Shown here: in pieces, positions 63,938-64,000 of the stretch
How positions within the stretch are numbered: the first letter of the stretch is position 1
Layout: the number at the start of each line of letters is the position of its first letter
From: Bacteroidota bacterium
GTDB taxonomy: Bacteria; Bacteroidota; Bacteroidia; Chitinophagales; Chitinophagaceae
Length of the DNA stretch: 64,000 bases
Direction of reading: 5' to 3'
NCBI GenBank assembly: GCA_947457075.1
Contig: CANGUG010000004.1
Location: forward strand, 88,490 to 152,489
Program-made: the position numbers and the translations under genes
Notes under the pieces: model-generated
What the model was told of the DNA's origin: nothing
The model's input: the letters and a program-made list of their open reading frames with translations, nothing else
The model's database searches: none

Positions 63938-64000
63938 CGTTTGAGGCAGCGTCACAAGCTTGCTTGTGTAAGCTGACGAGAATGAAAAAAGACAACTAAA
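63938..64000. other. Window end with a small inverted repeat
   Basis: CACAAGC and GCTTGTG (63953-63968, 2-nt loop) with flanking partial GTCA/TGAC match. No open reading frame is apparent; it is probably the start of the next intergenic segment or of a repeat element that continues outside the window. Confidence 0.35.

Overview
This window looks like the chromosome of a low-GC (roughly high-30s percent) member of the Bacteroidota, most likely Chitinophagaceae or a close relative. The grounds are GldF/GldG gliding proteins, a PorE-like OmpA protein, DUF4293, DUF6427, DUF4105, DUF3467 and GLPGLI proteins, a TonB-type barrel, a zinc-less DksA-like protein, few Shine-Dalgarno sites, and repeated TAnnTTTG promoter boxes upstream of genes. 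Nearly all of it is core genome. I see no prophage, insertion sequence, CRISPR array or defence island.

Layout. 1-2.8 kb: the end of rnc, a methylmalonyl-CoA epimerase gene (-), and iscS-iscU-iscA. 2.8-11.5 kb: a fused gldF-gldG gene, a TerC/Alx membrane protein, lspA, an IleRS2-type ileS with an altered HIGH motif, and a DksA-like protein with a histone-H1-like Lys/Ala/Pro tail. 11.5-23.4 kb: an MsbA-type ABC exporter, rbfA with an FtsX-type permease, an exact 100-bp tandem duplication, an orphan transketolase N-terminal half, frr, an EamA transporter, scpA, dxs, a LytS/LytTR two-component pair and a GGGPS-family gene. 23.7-29.8 kb: a B12-dependent ribonucleotide reductase, then a GMC oxidoreductase and its Tat-type small subunit separated by an 87-bp tandem duplication. 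29.8-38.8 kb: metG, an LD-carboxypeptidase, an unrecognised exported protein with an aromatic/glycine tract, DUF6427, purQ, and a two-gene DsbD system. 38.9-46.6 kb: an ECF sigma factor, uvrA, a TonB-type barrel with a GLPGLI protein, and DUF4293. 46.7-60.5 kb: mostly minus-strand housekeeping genes (glyA, an SDR, a hydrolase, DUF4105, guaB, dprA, porE-like, queE, folD, radC), with a sugar nucleotidyltransferase, a nitronate monooxygenase and DUF3467 on the plus strand. 60.6-64 kb: prs, rplY, pth, an FAH-family gene and a tRNA with anticodon CAT.

How genes work together. iscS/iscU/iscA form a minimal Fe-S assembly set. gldFG, lspA and the porE-like gene point to gliding or type IX secretion and lipoprotein biogenesis. 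The small DsbD-alpha protein appears to supply the cysteine pair that the N-terminal domain of the large DsbD has lost. The GMC enzyme and its Tat-signal partner probably form an exported dehydrogenase.

No wholly new multi-gene system stands out. The observations most worth a second look are the swapped HIGH motif (GIHH) in IleRS, the two-part DsbD arrangement, the DksA-histone-tail fusion, the GldF-GldG fusion, the orphan half-transketolase, two hairpin-bearing tandem duplications at gene 3' ends, and several -7 promoter boxes only 3-6 nt from the start codon, which imply leaderless mRNAs.
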